NCBI GenBank assembly: GCA_012036325.1
Contig: JAAUPC010000131.1
Location: 1 to 8,699, forward strand
Reading direction: 5' to 3'
Source: Paracoccaceae bacterium
GTDB taxonomy: Bacteria; Pseudomonadota; Alphaproteobacteria; Rhodobacterales; Rhodobacteraceae
DNA length: 8,699 nt
Shown here: one piece after another, positions 1-6,458 of the stretch
How the letters are laid out: every line of letters begins with the position of its first letter
How positions within the stretch are numbered: the stretch's first letter is position 1
Position numbers and translations under genes: made by a program
Notes under the pieces: model-generated
What the model saw: only the letters and a program-made list of their open reading frames with translations
Database searches by the model: none
Told to the model about the DNA's origin: nothing

Positions 1-985
1 GCGCGGGCAGGCCGAGTCCAGCGGCCCGCCCGGCTTTGCCGCCTGATGGGTCCGGGTGCCTCCGCCTCTTGCAGGAACAGGCGCAGCGCGGGGTCAGCCT
101 CCACCCCCGTCTCCTCGTCCTTCAACCAGCGGCCCCACCAGCGCAAAGCCTCGGCCAGAAAGCCGATGCGGGGTCCCGGCACCGCCATATGCGGGTAAAG
201 ATGCACCCAAGGCCCGACGATCCCCTTGACCGGGCCCGCCGCGTTGCGGACCAAGGCGCCCACCATGTTCACATAGCCATCCGCCCAGCCGCCGATGGCC
301 AGGATCGGCACCGTCAGGCGCGACCAATCCTCACACACCGACCCATGCCGCCAATAGGCGTCGCGGGTCTGATGCCCGACCCAGCGGGGGCAAGCCAGGG
401 GTTCCCCTCCAGCCGCTGCAACCAATCTTCCCGCCAATCGGCCCGCAAAGCCGGGTCTGCGGGGCGGGAGGAATAGGACAGCATCACCGACGCCCAGCCG
501 AAGTTTTCGCCCAGAAGGCAGCCGCCCTTGAAATGGATATCCTCGCCAAACCGGTCCACCGTGCCGCAGACCGCGATCACCGCTTTCAACGCAGGGGGCT
601 GCAAGGCCGCTACCTGCAGCGCGTTGAACGCCCCCCAGCTTTTGCCCATCATCCCGACAGCGCCCGTGCACCAGCCCTGCGCCGCCACCCAGGCAATGAC
701 CGCGCAGGCATCAGCCAGTTCCTGCGGCGTATATTCGTCGGTCAAGACCCCCTCGCTGTCGCCGGTCCCGCGCAGATCGACCCGCAGGCAGGCATAGCCC
801 TGCGCGGCGATGAACGGGTGAATCGCCTCATCCCGCGCCGCCGTGCCATCGCGTTTGCGATAGGGGATCATCTCGATCACGGCAGGCACCCGGGCCGCGC
901 CCACCGGCCGCCAAAGCCGCGCTGATAACAGAACGCCATCCGGCATGGCGATCCGCTGGTCCGGCACTTCCTTGACTGTCGGCAT
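1..985 (-). pseudogene. CocE/NonD family (S15-like) alpha/beta hydrolase, frameshifted and cut by the left edge
   Basis: Serine hydrolase of the CocE/NonD group (Xaa-Pro dipeptidyl-peptidase S15-like), which cleaves ester or amide bonds; the substrate cannot be told. The chosen ATG at 985 has GGGG a few bases upstream and gives the usual start (VKEVPDQRIAMPDGVLLSA). An earlier in-frame start near 1111 would overlap betC. Seen: the VDLRGTGDSEG segment (about residues 69-79) and the nucleophile elbow GKSWG with Ser116. After about residue 200 the frame is lost and a stop follows at 314-316. From about 385 down to base 1 another frame continues the family pattern without a stop: HQTRDAYWRHGSVCEDW, then IGGWADGY (probable catalytic Asp) and GPWVHLYPH (probable catalytic His). 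One extra base in the five-G run at 386-390 joins the frames as LAPRWVGHQTRDAYW. As written, the 223-residue product lacks Asp and His and should be inactive. This is either a real recent mutation or a homopolymer error. The C-terminal domain lies outside the window. Confidence 0.85.
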
Positions 986-1095
986 CGCACCCCGGCCCAA
1001 TGGCGGATATGACTGACCCGCGTCGTTTCGGAGCCAGACCGACCGGCCCCTTCCGCACAGTCTGCCATCGCAAGTCCCAGCCGGAAAGGCCGCCG

Positions 1096-2601
1096 ATGTC
1101 CCCCCGCCCAAATATCCTTGTCATCATGGTGGACCAGCTGAATGGAACGCTTTTTCCCGATGGTCCTGCCGCTTTCCTGCACACACCTAACCTGCGGGCG
1201 CTGGCTGCCCGCTCAGCCCGCTTTGCCAATTGCTACACCGCCTCGCCCCTCTGCGCCCCCGCCCGCGCCAGCTTCATGTCAGGCCAGCTGCCCAGCCGGA
1301 CGCGCGTCTACGACAACGCGGCCGAGTTTGCCTCCGACATCCCCACCTATGCCCACCACCTTCGCCGCGCGGGATACCAGACCGCCCTTTCCGGCAAGAT
1401 GCACTTCGTCGGCCCTGACCAGCTGCACGGGTTCGAAGAACGCCTGACCACCGACATCTACCCCGCTGATTTCGGCTGGACCCCGGATTACCGCAAGCCG
1501 GGCGAACGCATCGACTGGTGGTATCACAACCTCGGTTCGGTCACCGGCGCGGGCGTGGCCGAGATCACCAACCAGCTGGAATATGATGACGACGTCGCCC
1601 ATCAGGCGGTCCAGAAACTCTATGACCTCTCCCGCGGGCAAGACCCCCGGCCCTGGTGCCTGACCGTCAGCTTCACCCACCCGCATGACCCCTTCGTCGC
1701 CCGCCGCAAATACTGGGACCTGTATGAGGGCGCGCCGGAGTGTGAGCCACCCGAACCCCTCGCCTACGACGCCATGGACCCCCATTCCCAGCGCCTGATG
1801 GACGCCTGCGACTGGCGCGGGATGGACATCACCGAGGGCCACATCCGCCGCGCGAAACAGGCCTACTTCGCCAACATCAGCTACATCGACGACAAGATCG
1901 GCGAAGTCCTCGCAGTCCTGGACGCAACCCGCCAAGACGCCCACATCATCTTCCTCTCCGACCATGGTGAGATGCTGGGCGACAAGGGCCTCTGGTTCAA
2001 GATGAGCTTCTTCGAAGGCGCCTCCCGCGTCCCCCTGATGATCGCCGCCCCCGACATGCCCGCTGGCCGGGTAGACACCCCGGTCTCCTCCATCGACCTC
2101 GCCCCCACCCTTGCGGCGCTGGCGGGCATCTCGATGGCTGAGGTCGCGCCCTGGACCGAAGGCGTCAACCTGATCCCGGTCGCAAACGGCGCGCCCCGCC
2201 CGCCGGTCGCCATGGAATATGCTGCCGAAGGCACGATCACCCCGATGGTCGCCCTGCGTGACGGGGATTGGAAATACATCCGCTGCCCGGCCGACCCAGA
2301 CCAGCTTTTCAACCTCGCGGACGACCCGCAGGAACGCCTGAACCGCGCCACCGACCCTGCCGCCGCCGACACCCTCGCCCACCTCCGCGCCTTGGCCGAC
2401 AAACGCTGGGACCTTGCCGCCTACGACGCGCAGGTGCGCGAAAGCCAGGCCCGCCGCTGGGTGGTGTATGAGGCGCTCAGGAACGGTGCCTACTACCCTT
2501 GGGACCATCAGCCCTTGCGCGCGGCATCCGAACGCTACATGCGCAACCACATGGACCTGAACGTGCTGGAAGACAGCAAGCGTTTCCCGAGGGGAGAGTA
2601 G
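1096..2601 (+). CDS. betC: Choline-sulfatase
   Basis: Hydrolyses choline-O-sulfate to choline and sulfate, in the cytoplasm, feeding glycine betaine synthesis and supplying sulfur and carbon. The 501-residue protein matches remembered Sinorhizobium meliloti BetC closely over its whole length. Examples are VDQLNGTLFPDGP near the N-terminus, SGKMHFVGPDQLHGFEERL (99-117), and the C-terminal stretch RRWVVYEALRNGAYYPWDHQ ending in RNHMDLN and RFPRGE. The type I sulfatase signature CAPAR has the formylglycine cysteine at residue 53, so a maturase must act on it. Expected metal and sulfate ligands are Asp13, Lys101, His103, Asp289, His290 and Lys302. No signal peptide is seen. The start at 1096 is preferred over an in-frame ATG at 1000, because GGAAAGG sits 6 bases upstream and family homology begins at SPRPNILV. 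The gene is divergent from the broken hydrolase (110-bp gap, no clear promoter box) and convergent with the RidA gene. No betI repressor gene is adjacent in this window. Confidence 0.97.
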   Translation: MSPRPNILVIMVDQLNGTLFPDGPAAFLHTPNLRALAARSARFANCYTASPLCAPARASFMSGQLPSRTRVYDNAAEFASDIPTYAHHLRRAGYQTALSGKMHFVGPDQLHGFEERLTTDIYPADFGWTPDYRKPGERIDWWYHNLGSVTGAGVAEITNQLEYDDDVAHQAVQKLYDLSRGQDPRPWCLTVSFTHPHDPFVARRKYWDLYEGAPECEPPEPLAYDAMDPHSQRLMDACDWRGMDITEGHIRRAKQAYFANISYIDDKIGEVLAVLDATRQDAHIIFLSDHGEMLGDKGLWFKMSFFEGASRVPLMIAAPDMPAGRVDTPVSSIDLAPTLAALAGISMAEVAPWTEGVNLIPVANGAPRPPVAMEYAAEGTITPMVALRDGDWKYIRCPADPDQLFNLADDPQERLNRATDPAAADTLAHLRALADKRWDLAAYDAQVRESQARRWVVYEALRNGAYYPWDHQPLRAASERYMRNHMDLNVLEDSKRFPRGE

Positions 2602-2628
2602 GTAGGGTGGGCAAATTGCCCACCCTAC
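2602..2628. terminator. Perfect hairpin between convergent betC and RidA genes (REP-like, possible bidirectional terminator)
   Basis: Two 12-bp arms, GTAGGGTGGGCA and TGCCCACCCTAC, flank a 3-nt loop (AAT). The symmetry is perfect. It begins one base after the betC stop and ends 16 bases before the RidA stop, so either transcript would meet it. No T-run follows on either strand, so it is not a textbook intrinsic terminator. From memory, hairpins with this GTAGGGTGGGC core are scattered between genes in many bacteria including Rhodobacteraceae, so it may be a dispersed REP-like unit. A short direct repeat, GCTTGC twice, follows at 2629-2640. Confidence 0.6.
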
Positions 2629-2644
2629 GCTTGCGCTTGCGCCT

Positions 2645-3040
2645 TCAGGCCGCTGCTGTCGCCTCGATCTCGAACATCAACCCGGGCACGGCCAGCCGGG
2701 TCACGCCTACAAGCGTCATCGGCGGGCGCACCCCTGCCGGGCCAAACCGCATGCCCATCAAATCAAAGTTCCGCAGTGCCGCGTCGACATCGGTCGCATA
2801 GACCACCAGCCGCACGACATGGCCAAGCCCCATTCCGCCCTGCCGCAGCACCGCTTCCAGATTGTCCAGCGCCAGCCCGATCTGGCCGCGCATGTCGCCC
2901 AGAAACTGCGGCGCGCCTGACCCATCAACGGCGGTCTGCCCGGCGCAGATCAGCTGACGGCTGACCCCTTCCAGAACCTCGCCCTGATTGTAGCCCAGTG
3001 GCAGCGACCAGTCCCACGGGTTTACGGCGGTACGTTGCAT
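2645..3040 (-). CDS. RidA/YjgF/YER057c/UK114 family protein, without the canonical catalytic arginine
   Basis: A 131-residue protein of the Rid superfamily, the usual length. Rid proteins form trimers with active sites at subunit interfaces, and the RidA branch hydrolyses reactive enamines/imines made by PLP enzymes. Seen: LICAGQTAVDGSG (30-42), the DMRGQIGLALDNLEAVL helix (49-65), VVRLVVYATDVD (75-86) and the C-terminal EIEATA. In deaminating RidA the last strand region reads like ARS-VEV, with the arginine binding the substrate carboxylate. Here the matching segment is RPPMTLVGV, with Met108 at that place, so ordinary 2-iminoacid deaminase activity is doubtful. The start is well supported: AAGGAG lies 6 bases upstream of the ATG. 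The gene is divergent from the WYL regulator 84 bp away, which suggests local control by it. The true substrate is unknown. Confidence 0.9.
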   Translation of the reverse strand: MQRTAVNPWDWSLPLGYNQGEVLEGVSRQLICAGQTAVDGSGAPQFLGDMRGQIGLALDNLEAVLRQGGMGLGHVVRLVVYATDVDAALRNFDLMGMRFGPAGVRPPMTLVGVTRLAVPGLMFEIEATAAA

Positions 3041-3124
3041 GTCTCACTCCTTCTTGACAGTTGCCACGCCGGACTAAAGTTAAACGGTGCCAAAATCTGT
3101 CACCAAAGGCCCTATCCTGCCCGC
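3041..3124. promoter_or_regulatory. Divergent intergenic region between the RidA and WYL regulator genes
   Basis: An 84-bp spacer that must hold control signals for both divergent genes. On the plus strand a perfect TTGACA lies at 3054-3059. The best nearby minus-10-like hexamer is TAAAGT at 3075-3080, but the spacing is only 15 bp, so the promoter call is weak. The region is AT-richer than its flanks (ACTAAAGTTAAACGG). GACAG (3056-3060) and CTGTC (3097-3101) form a widely spaced dyad that could be an operator, though short arms like these occur by chance. The RidA ribosome site AAGGAG is at 3047-3052 read on the minus strand. Confidence 0.35.
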
Positions 3125-3844
3125 ATGAACAGCCGCACCCGCCAAGACGCCCTCGCCCGCCACCTCCGCCGCTCTGGGACCACCACCGTGGCCGAGCTTG
3201 CGGCAAAGGTCAGCGCCTCCCGTCGCACCATCCTGCGCGACATCGCAGCACTTCGGGACCAGGGCTTTGTCATCCATTCTGACCCCGGTCGCGGCGGCGG
3301 GCTGCAGCTTGACCCGCAGTCGGTGCAGACCACCCCGCGCCTGACGGTGGCCGAGGTGTTTGCCCTCCTGATCAGCGTTGCCGCCATGCGCGCGGCAGGC
3401 AACCTGCCCTTTGCCAGCCTGGCCGATGCAGGCCTTGCCAAGATCGAACGCGCCCTGCCACCCGACAAACTGCGCGACCTGCGGCGGTTTCTTGACTGCT
3501 TGCATGTCGGTCAGCTTGCACCCGAACAGGACCTGTCTGACCTCCGCCCGCTGGACGCCATCCTCCTGCCCGCGTTTGAAACAGCCTTCCTGACCGGCCG
3601 CCTCCTTCGGTTTCATTACCGTGACGCCAAGGGCAGTCCGACCCTCCGCACGGTCGAACCGCAAGCAATGCTGATCCTGCCGCCCTTGTGGTATCTTGTC
3701 GCCTGGGACCCCGCGCGCGACGCGTTCCGGCATTTCCGGATGGACCGGATCACCACCCCCGAACCCTTGGAGGACACCAGCTTCCGCCGCCGCCACGTCC
3801 CCTTCGCCGCAGACGTCTGCCCCTACCGCGACCTCAAACGCTGA
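3125..3844 (+). CDS. YafY-type transcriptional regulator with N-terminal HTH and WYL domain
   Basis: A 239-residue cytoplasmic DNA-binding regulator. Residues about 5-58 form a winged helix of the HTH_11/DeoR-like type (TVAELAAKVSASRRTILRDI, then a wing around HSDPGRGGG). The C-terminal WYL domain spans about 150-212 and carries the name-giving Trp189-Tyr190-Leu191 in LPPLWYLVAWD, followed by FRHFRMDRI. WYL domains are thought to sense small ligands or nucleic acid; this ligand is unknown. The ATG at 3125 is chosen because family homology starts there. The only upstream in-frame start, at 3035, would run through the intergenic region into the divergent RidA gene. No clear Shine-Dalgarno sequence precedes 3125, so translation may be weak. 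Divergence from the RidA gene suggests that it controls that gene and itself (inference). No terminator with a T-run is seen downstream. Confidence 0.92.
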   Translation: MNSRTRQDALARHLRRSGTTTVAELAAKVSASRRTILRDIAALRDQGFVIHSDPGRGGGLQLDPQSVQTTPRLTVAEVFALLISVAAMRAAGNLPFASLADAGLAKIERALPPDKLRDLRRFLDCLHVGQLAPEQDLSDLRPLDAILLPAFETAFLTGRLLRFHYRDAKGSPTLRTVEPQAMLILPPLWYLVAWDPARDAFRHFRMDRITTPEPLEDTSFRRRHVPFAADVCPYRDLKR

Positions 3845-3987
3845 CCTGCAGCAAAGGTGTTGCCCCACCAGCTGTTGAGTCCTACTGCAGTGTTAACGCC
3901 CTGCAACCCCGGCGCGCGTAGAGACGGAAAGAAGACGCAAGCAAGACCAAGGAAAGACGCCGTCCCAGCCCTGAAACGCACCCCTTA

Positions 3988-4011
3988 CGCAAGCGTTCTC
4001 AACGGCTTGCG
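3988..4011. repeat. Bulged inverted repeat in the 3845-4185 gap
   Basis: CGCAAGCGTT and AACGGCTTGCG pair around a CTC loop. The stem is ten base pairs with one unpaired G at 4004. It lies about 145 bp after the WYL regulator stop and is not followed by a T-run. It could be a weak terminator, a processing site or chance. Confidence 0.35.
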
Positions 4012-4028
4012 GAAGATCATCCAGGGTG

Positions 4029-4076
4029 CGCAAAAAACCTTCCCCTGATTTGCTCTTTTCAAAAATACTCATCTGC
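4029..4076 (-). repeat. AT-rich intergenic island, possible dispersed Rhodobacteraceae motif
   Basis: Read on the minus strand this stretch contains ATGAGTATTTTTGAAAAGAG followed by CAAATCAGGGGAAGG and a TTTTTT run. Its base composition differs clearly from the flanking GC-rich DNA. From memory, strings like GAGTATTTTTGAAAAG recur between genes in Rhodobacteraceae, but I cannot check copies here. It could also encode the start of a short peptide (MSIFEKSKSGEG) on the minus strand, for which I see only weak ribosome-site support (GGGGTG). Confidence 0.3.
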
Positions 4077-4137
4077 ACCCCAACCCGCCTCTCCACCGTG
4101 CAGGCAAAAGTGACCGGCCCCGGCGTGCGATGGCAAT

Positions 4138-4172
4138 GCCGTTGCCGGGGGCTCGATGCCCCTGGCAACGGC
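4138..4172 (-). terminator. Strong GC-rich hairpin downstream of the GMC oxidoreductase gene
   Basis: Arms GCCGTTGCCGGGGGC (4138-4152) and GCCCCTGGCAACGGC (4158-4172) pair over 15 positions, with one G-T position, around a TCGAT loop. It begins 14 bases after the GMC stop codon in the direction of transcription. No T-run follows on the minus strand, so it may work as a 3'-end stabiliser or a Rho-assisted terminator rather than a classic intrinsic one. Confidence 0.55.
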
Positions 4173-4185
4173 GGCCCGTCCAAGG

Positions 4186-5799
4186 TCAGCGCGCGTCGGC
4201 CAAAACCGCTTCGGCACCCTTCCAGCCCATCAGCATGGCAGGCGCATTGGTGTTCCCGGCGATCAGCGTCGGAAAGGCACTGGCGTCGATCACCCGCAGC
4301 GCGCCGACCCCATGCACCCGCAGCCGCGCATCCACCACGCTCGATGCCGCATCCGGCCCCATCCGGCAGGTGCAGCTTGGGTGATAGACCGTCCCAGACC
4401 GGGCGCGGAAATCGGCGATCAGGTCTTCATCCGTCACCACCGCTGGCCCAGGACGCAGCTCTTCCTTGATCAGCCGCGCCAGCGCCGGTTGCGCCGCGAT
4501 GTGGCGCAGGTATTTCACCGCAGCCAGCATTTCCTCGACGTCATGATTGGTGGAATACGCATTCGCCGTGATCACCGGATGCATCCCCGGGTCGGCGGAG
4601 CGTAGTCGGATATGGCCCTTGCTGGTCGGCTTGCAGTTTGACAGCCCGATCGACATGCCCGACCAGGGGTCCGGGTTCAGGACCGGCCTTTCACCTTCGC
4701 GCGGGATCAGCGTAGAAAAAGCCTGGAAATACAGCTGCATATTCGGCCGGTCAAGGTCGGGCAGCGTCCGGAAGAACCCGCCTGCATGGTTGATCGACTT
4801 CGCCAAAGGGCCGCTCCGGGTCAGCATATATTGCATCCCGGCGCGCAGCTTGCCCCACCAGGGGCGCAGCTCGTCGTTGTAGGTCGGCACATTCATCGAC
4901 CAGGTGTAATTGATGCCCTGATGATCGCTCAGATGGTCGCCGACGTTGGGGTTGTCGCGCTGAACCGGAATGCCCAGACCCTGCAACAGCCCCCCCGGCC
5001 CGATCCCCGACAGTTGCAACAACTGGGGGGAATTGATCGCCCCGCCCGCAAGGATCACCTCTCCCTTCGCGCGCAGAACCTGCAGCGCACCGCCCTTGCG
5101 GTACTCCACCCCGACCGCGCTGCCATCTTCGATCACCACTCGCGTCGCCAAAGCGTCAGTGATCACCCTTACATTGGCGCGCCGCATCGCCGGTCGCAGA
5201 AACGCCCGCGCGGCCGAATTTCTGCGCCCGGCCTTGATCGTCATCTGGTAGACGCCCGCGCCCTCCTGACTGGCGCCGTTGAAATCCGGGGTGGGGGCCA
5301 GCCCGCCCTGCCCGCAGGCCGCAATGAACTCTGGCACCAGCGGGTGGAGCCCGCTCTGGTTGGCCGAGACGAACAAAGGCCCGCCCTGCCCGCGCCAGTC
5401 ATCTGCCCCGGCCTCGTTATGCTCCATCGCCTTGTAGGCGGCCAGACAGTTGTCCCAGCCCCAGCCGGGATTGTCGCGGCCCCAGTCGTCATAATCCGCC
5501 CGGTGCCCGCGGATATAGACCATCGCATTGATGCTGGAGGACCCGCCCATCAGCCGCCCCCGTGGCCAATGGTCCCGCGCGCCGGCAAGGCCCGGGTCGG
5601 GTTCGGTCTTGTACAGCCAGTTGACGGCGGGGTCATAGAAAAGCTTGCCATAGCCCAGCGGCAGATGGACGTAAAAGCGCCGGTCCGACCCGCCCGCCTC
5701 CAGGACCGTCACCCGGTGCTTGCCGTTGGCCGACAGCCGCTCGGCTAGCACCGAGCCCGCCGAGCCTGCGCCCACGATGATGTAATCGGTCTCGTCCAT
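4186..5799 (-). CDS. GMC family FAD-dependent oxidoreductase, choline dehydrogenase-like
   Basis: A 537-residue flavoprotein that oxidises an alcohol to an aldehyde. Choline or another amino alcohol is plausible from context but not proven. Seen: the FAD-binding GAGSAG at residues 10-15, followed by LEAGG; GMC signature 1 across 81-106 (GRLMGGSSSINAMVYIRG and following); GMC signature 2 at 253-268 (GAINSPQLLQLSGIGP); and the C-terminal active site with His473 in VYHPSCTCRMG and Asn518 in GNTNAPAM. Length and motifs fit the BetA/alcohol dehydrogenase branch, but the middle region (about 300-400) differs from Escherichia coli BetA, so I give no symbol. The ATG at 5799 is chosen over a GTG at 5814 because GGGGGG sits five bases upstream and the protein then starts directly at DETDYIIVGAG. 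No signal peptide is seen. The OsmC gene lies upstream on the same strand across 161 bp that contain a dyad, so it may have its own promoter. Confidence 0.93.
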   Translation of the reverse strand: MDETDYIIVGAGSAGSVLAERLSANGKHRVTVLEAGGSDRRFYVHLPLGYGKLFYDPAVNWLYKTEPDPGLAGARDHWPRGRLMGGSSSINAMVYIRGHRADYDDWGRDNPGWGWDNCLAAYKAMEHNEAGADDWRGQGGPLFVSANQSGLHPLVPEFIAACGQGGLAPTPDFNGASQEGAGVYQMTIKAGRRNSAARAFLRPAMRRANVRVITDALATRVVIEDGSAVGVEYRKGGALQVLRAKGEVILAGGAINSPQLLQLSGIGPGGLLQGLGIPVQRDNPNVGDHLSDHQGINYTWSMNVPTYNDELRPWWGKLRAGMQYMLTRSGPLAKSINHAGGFFRTLPDLDRPNMQLYFQAFSTLIPREGERPVLNPDPWSGMSIGLSNCKPTSKGHIRLRSADPGMHPVITANAYSTNHDVEEMLAAVKYLRHIAAQPALARLIKEELRPGPAVVTDEDLIADFRARSGTVYHPSCTCRMGPDAASSVVDARLRVHGVGALRVIDASAFPTLIAGNTNAPAMLMGWKGAEAVLADAR

Positions 5800-5859
5800 G
5801 TTGCCCCCCGGCACGTTCGGGCACCCTAGCCGGGGGTGGGCGTTGGAACCGTCCGCTTT

Positions 5860-5876
5860 GCGACATCAAATGTCGC
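5860..5876. promoter_or_regulatory. Perfect dyad upstream of the GMC gene, candidate operator
   Basis: GCGACAT and ATGTCGC are perfect 7-bp inverted arms around CAA. The centre is about 69 bp before the GMC start codon, in the right place for a regulator site. The size and symmetry fit a dimeric repressor or activator (TetR, GntR or similar), but I cannot name the protein. No good minus-35/minus-10 pair is visible around it. Confidence 0.45.
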
Positions 5877-5908
5877 GCTCGGGGTGGCTCCTCGTTCAAC
5901 TTCGTCTC

Positions 5909-5933
5909 CTCCTCGCGACGGTCGCGCGAGGAG
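5909..5933 (-). terminator. Hairpin downstream of the OsmC gene
   Basis: CTCCTCGCG (5909-5917) and CGCGAGGAG (5925-5933) form a 9-bp perfect stem with a 7-nt loop. It lies about 27 bases after the OsmC stop in the direction of transcription. No T-run follows, so terminator function is only likely. If it terminates, the GMC gene is transcribed separately. Confidence 0.4.
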
Positions 5934-5960
5934 TGACACAGTCATCGACGAGCGGTCGGG

Positions 5961-6431
5961 TCAGGCAACCACCTCAAAACTGGGGGCATAGGCGACCGGA
6001 AAATTCACCGACCGGGCGATGAAGCACACCTCGTGGATCCGGTGATGGATCGCCTCGGCGGCCGCAAGGTCCGTCCCCGCCTTCACCCCCACATGCGGCC
6101 GCAAGGTCACCTTGACGAACCGCCCGGCACCACCCCGTCCCACTTCCCCAACGCCCACCGGGCTGTCCGAATAGCTAGTCACCACCACCCCTGCATCGCT
6201 CGCATAGTGCAGATACCACAGCATGTGGCAGGCCGAGAGCGCGCTGAGCAAGAGATCCTCCGGGTTCATCTTCCCCGGGTCCCCGCCCAACAACGGATCG
6301 TTCGAACACTGCACCACCGCCTTCCCCGGCACCGCGATATCCCAGGTCCGGTCATAGGCCTTGTAATGCGCCGTCCCCTCGCCCCGGTTGCCGGTCCACA
6401 GGATGCGGGTAGTGTAGTCGTGGGTGGGCAT
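5961..6431 (-). CDS. OsmC family protein
   Basis: A 156-residue protein of the OsmC/Ohr superfamily. The family includes thiol peroxidases that reduce organic hydroperoxides with two cysteines, acting as homodimers in the cytoplasm. Seen: the redox cysteines Cys68 in LSALSACHMLWYLH and Cys136 in HEVCFIARSVNFPV, the preceding NPEDLLLSAL segment and an N-terminal beta region (TRILWTGNRGEGT). These C-terminal motifs look more like the general OsmC subgroup than typical Ohr, so the substrate is uncertain. The ATG at 6431 is well supported by GGAGGT six bases upstream. It follows the SDR gene by 27 bp on the same strand and is probably co-transcribed with it. Its role in a CoA-dependent degradation cluster is unknown; protection from oxidants made by flavoenzymes is one guess. 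Confidence 0.93.
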   Translation of the reverse strand: MPTHDYTTRILWTGNRGEGTAHYKAYDRTWDIAVPGKAVVQCSNDPLLGGDPGKMNPEDLLLSALSACHMLWYLHYASDAGVVVTSYSDSPVGVGEVGRGGAGRFVKVTLRPHVGVKAGTDLAAAEAIHHRIHEVCFIARSVNFPVAYAPSFEVVA

Positions 6432-6458
6432 GGGGCGACCTCCGAATTCCCATATGTC

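Larger units (their letters stand above)
3845..4185. other. 341-bp intergenic gap without a convincing gene
   Basis: This lies between the convergent WYL regulator and GMC oxidoreductase genes. Open frames of 60-150 codons exist on both strands (for example 3893-4183 minus and 3857-4048 plus). Their translations are low-complexity or Arg/Pro-rich, lack family resemblance and have no good ribosome site. What it does hold is a bulged hairpin (3988-4011), an AT-richer island (about 4029-4076) and a strong hairpin next to the GMC stop (4138-4172). I see no tRNA, riboswitch or mobile element. It looks like a spacer with termination or REP-type elements, or the remnant of a decayed gene. Confidence 0.6.

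Noticed and set aside
94..327. A separate 77-codon gene on the minus strand
   Set aside because: It is in the wrong frame; the hydrolase continuation is read in another frame through this same stretch.
371..391. Programmed ribosomal frameshifting in the hydrolase gene
   Set aside because: The C5 run could allow a slip, but no downstream stimulatory structure is evident and such recoding is not known in this family; a homopolymer indel is simpler.
1000..1095. A 32-codon N-terminal extension of betC
   Set aside because: There is no ribosome site at 1000 and no family homology in the extension; the ATG at 1096 has GGAAAGG at good spacing.
986..1095. Promoter pair between the hydrolase and betC
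   Set aside because: It must contain divergent signals, but I found no credible minus-35/minus-10 pair or dyad to point to.
1279..2550. A 423-codon open frame on the minus strand
   Set aside because: It lies opposite betC, whose full-length family match is unmistakable; the minus-strand translation is Gly/Val/Arg-rich with no family motif, as expected in GC-rich DNA.
2629..2640. GCTTGC tandem pair as a repeat or CRISPR-like unit
   Set aside because: Only two 6-base copies, without spacers; most likely chance.
3080..3868. A 262-codon open frame on the minus strand
   Set aside because: It is antisense to the WYL regulator, whose HTH and WYL motifs are clear.
4786..5748. A 320-codon open frame on the plus strand
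   Set aside because: It is antisense to the GMC oxidoreductase gene; its His/Pro/Arg-rich translation shows no domain.
5812..5814. GTG start for the GMC gene
   Set aside because: The ATG five codons later has GGGGGG directly upstream and places the FAD motif at the usual position.
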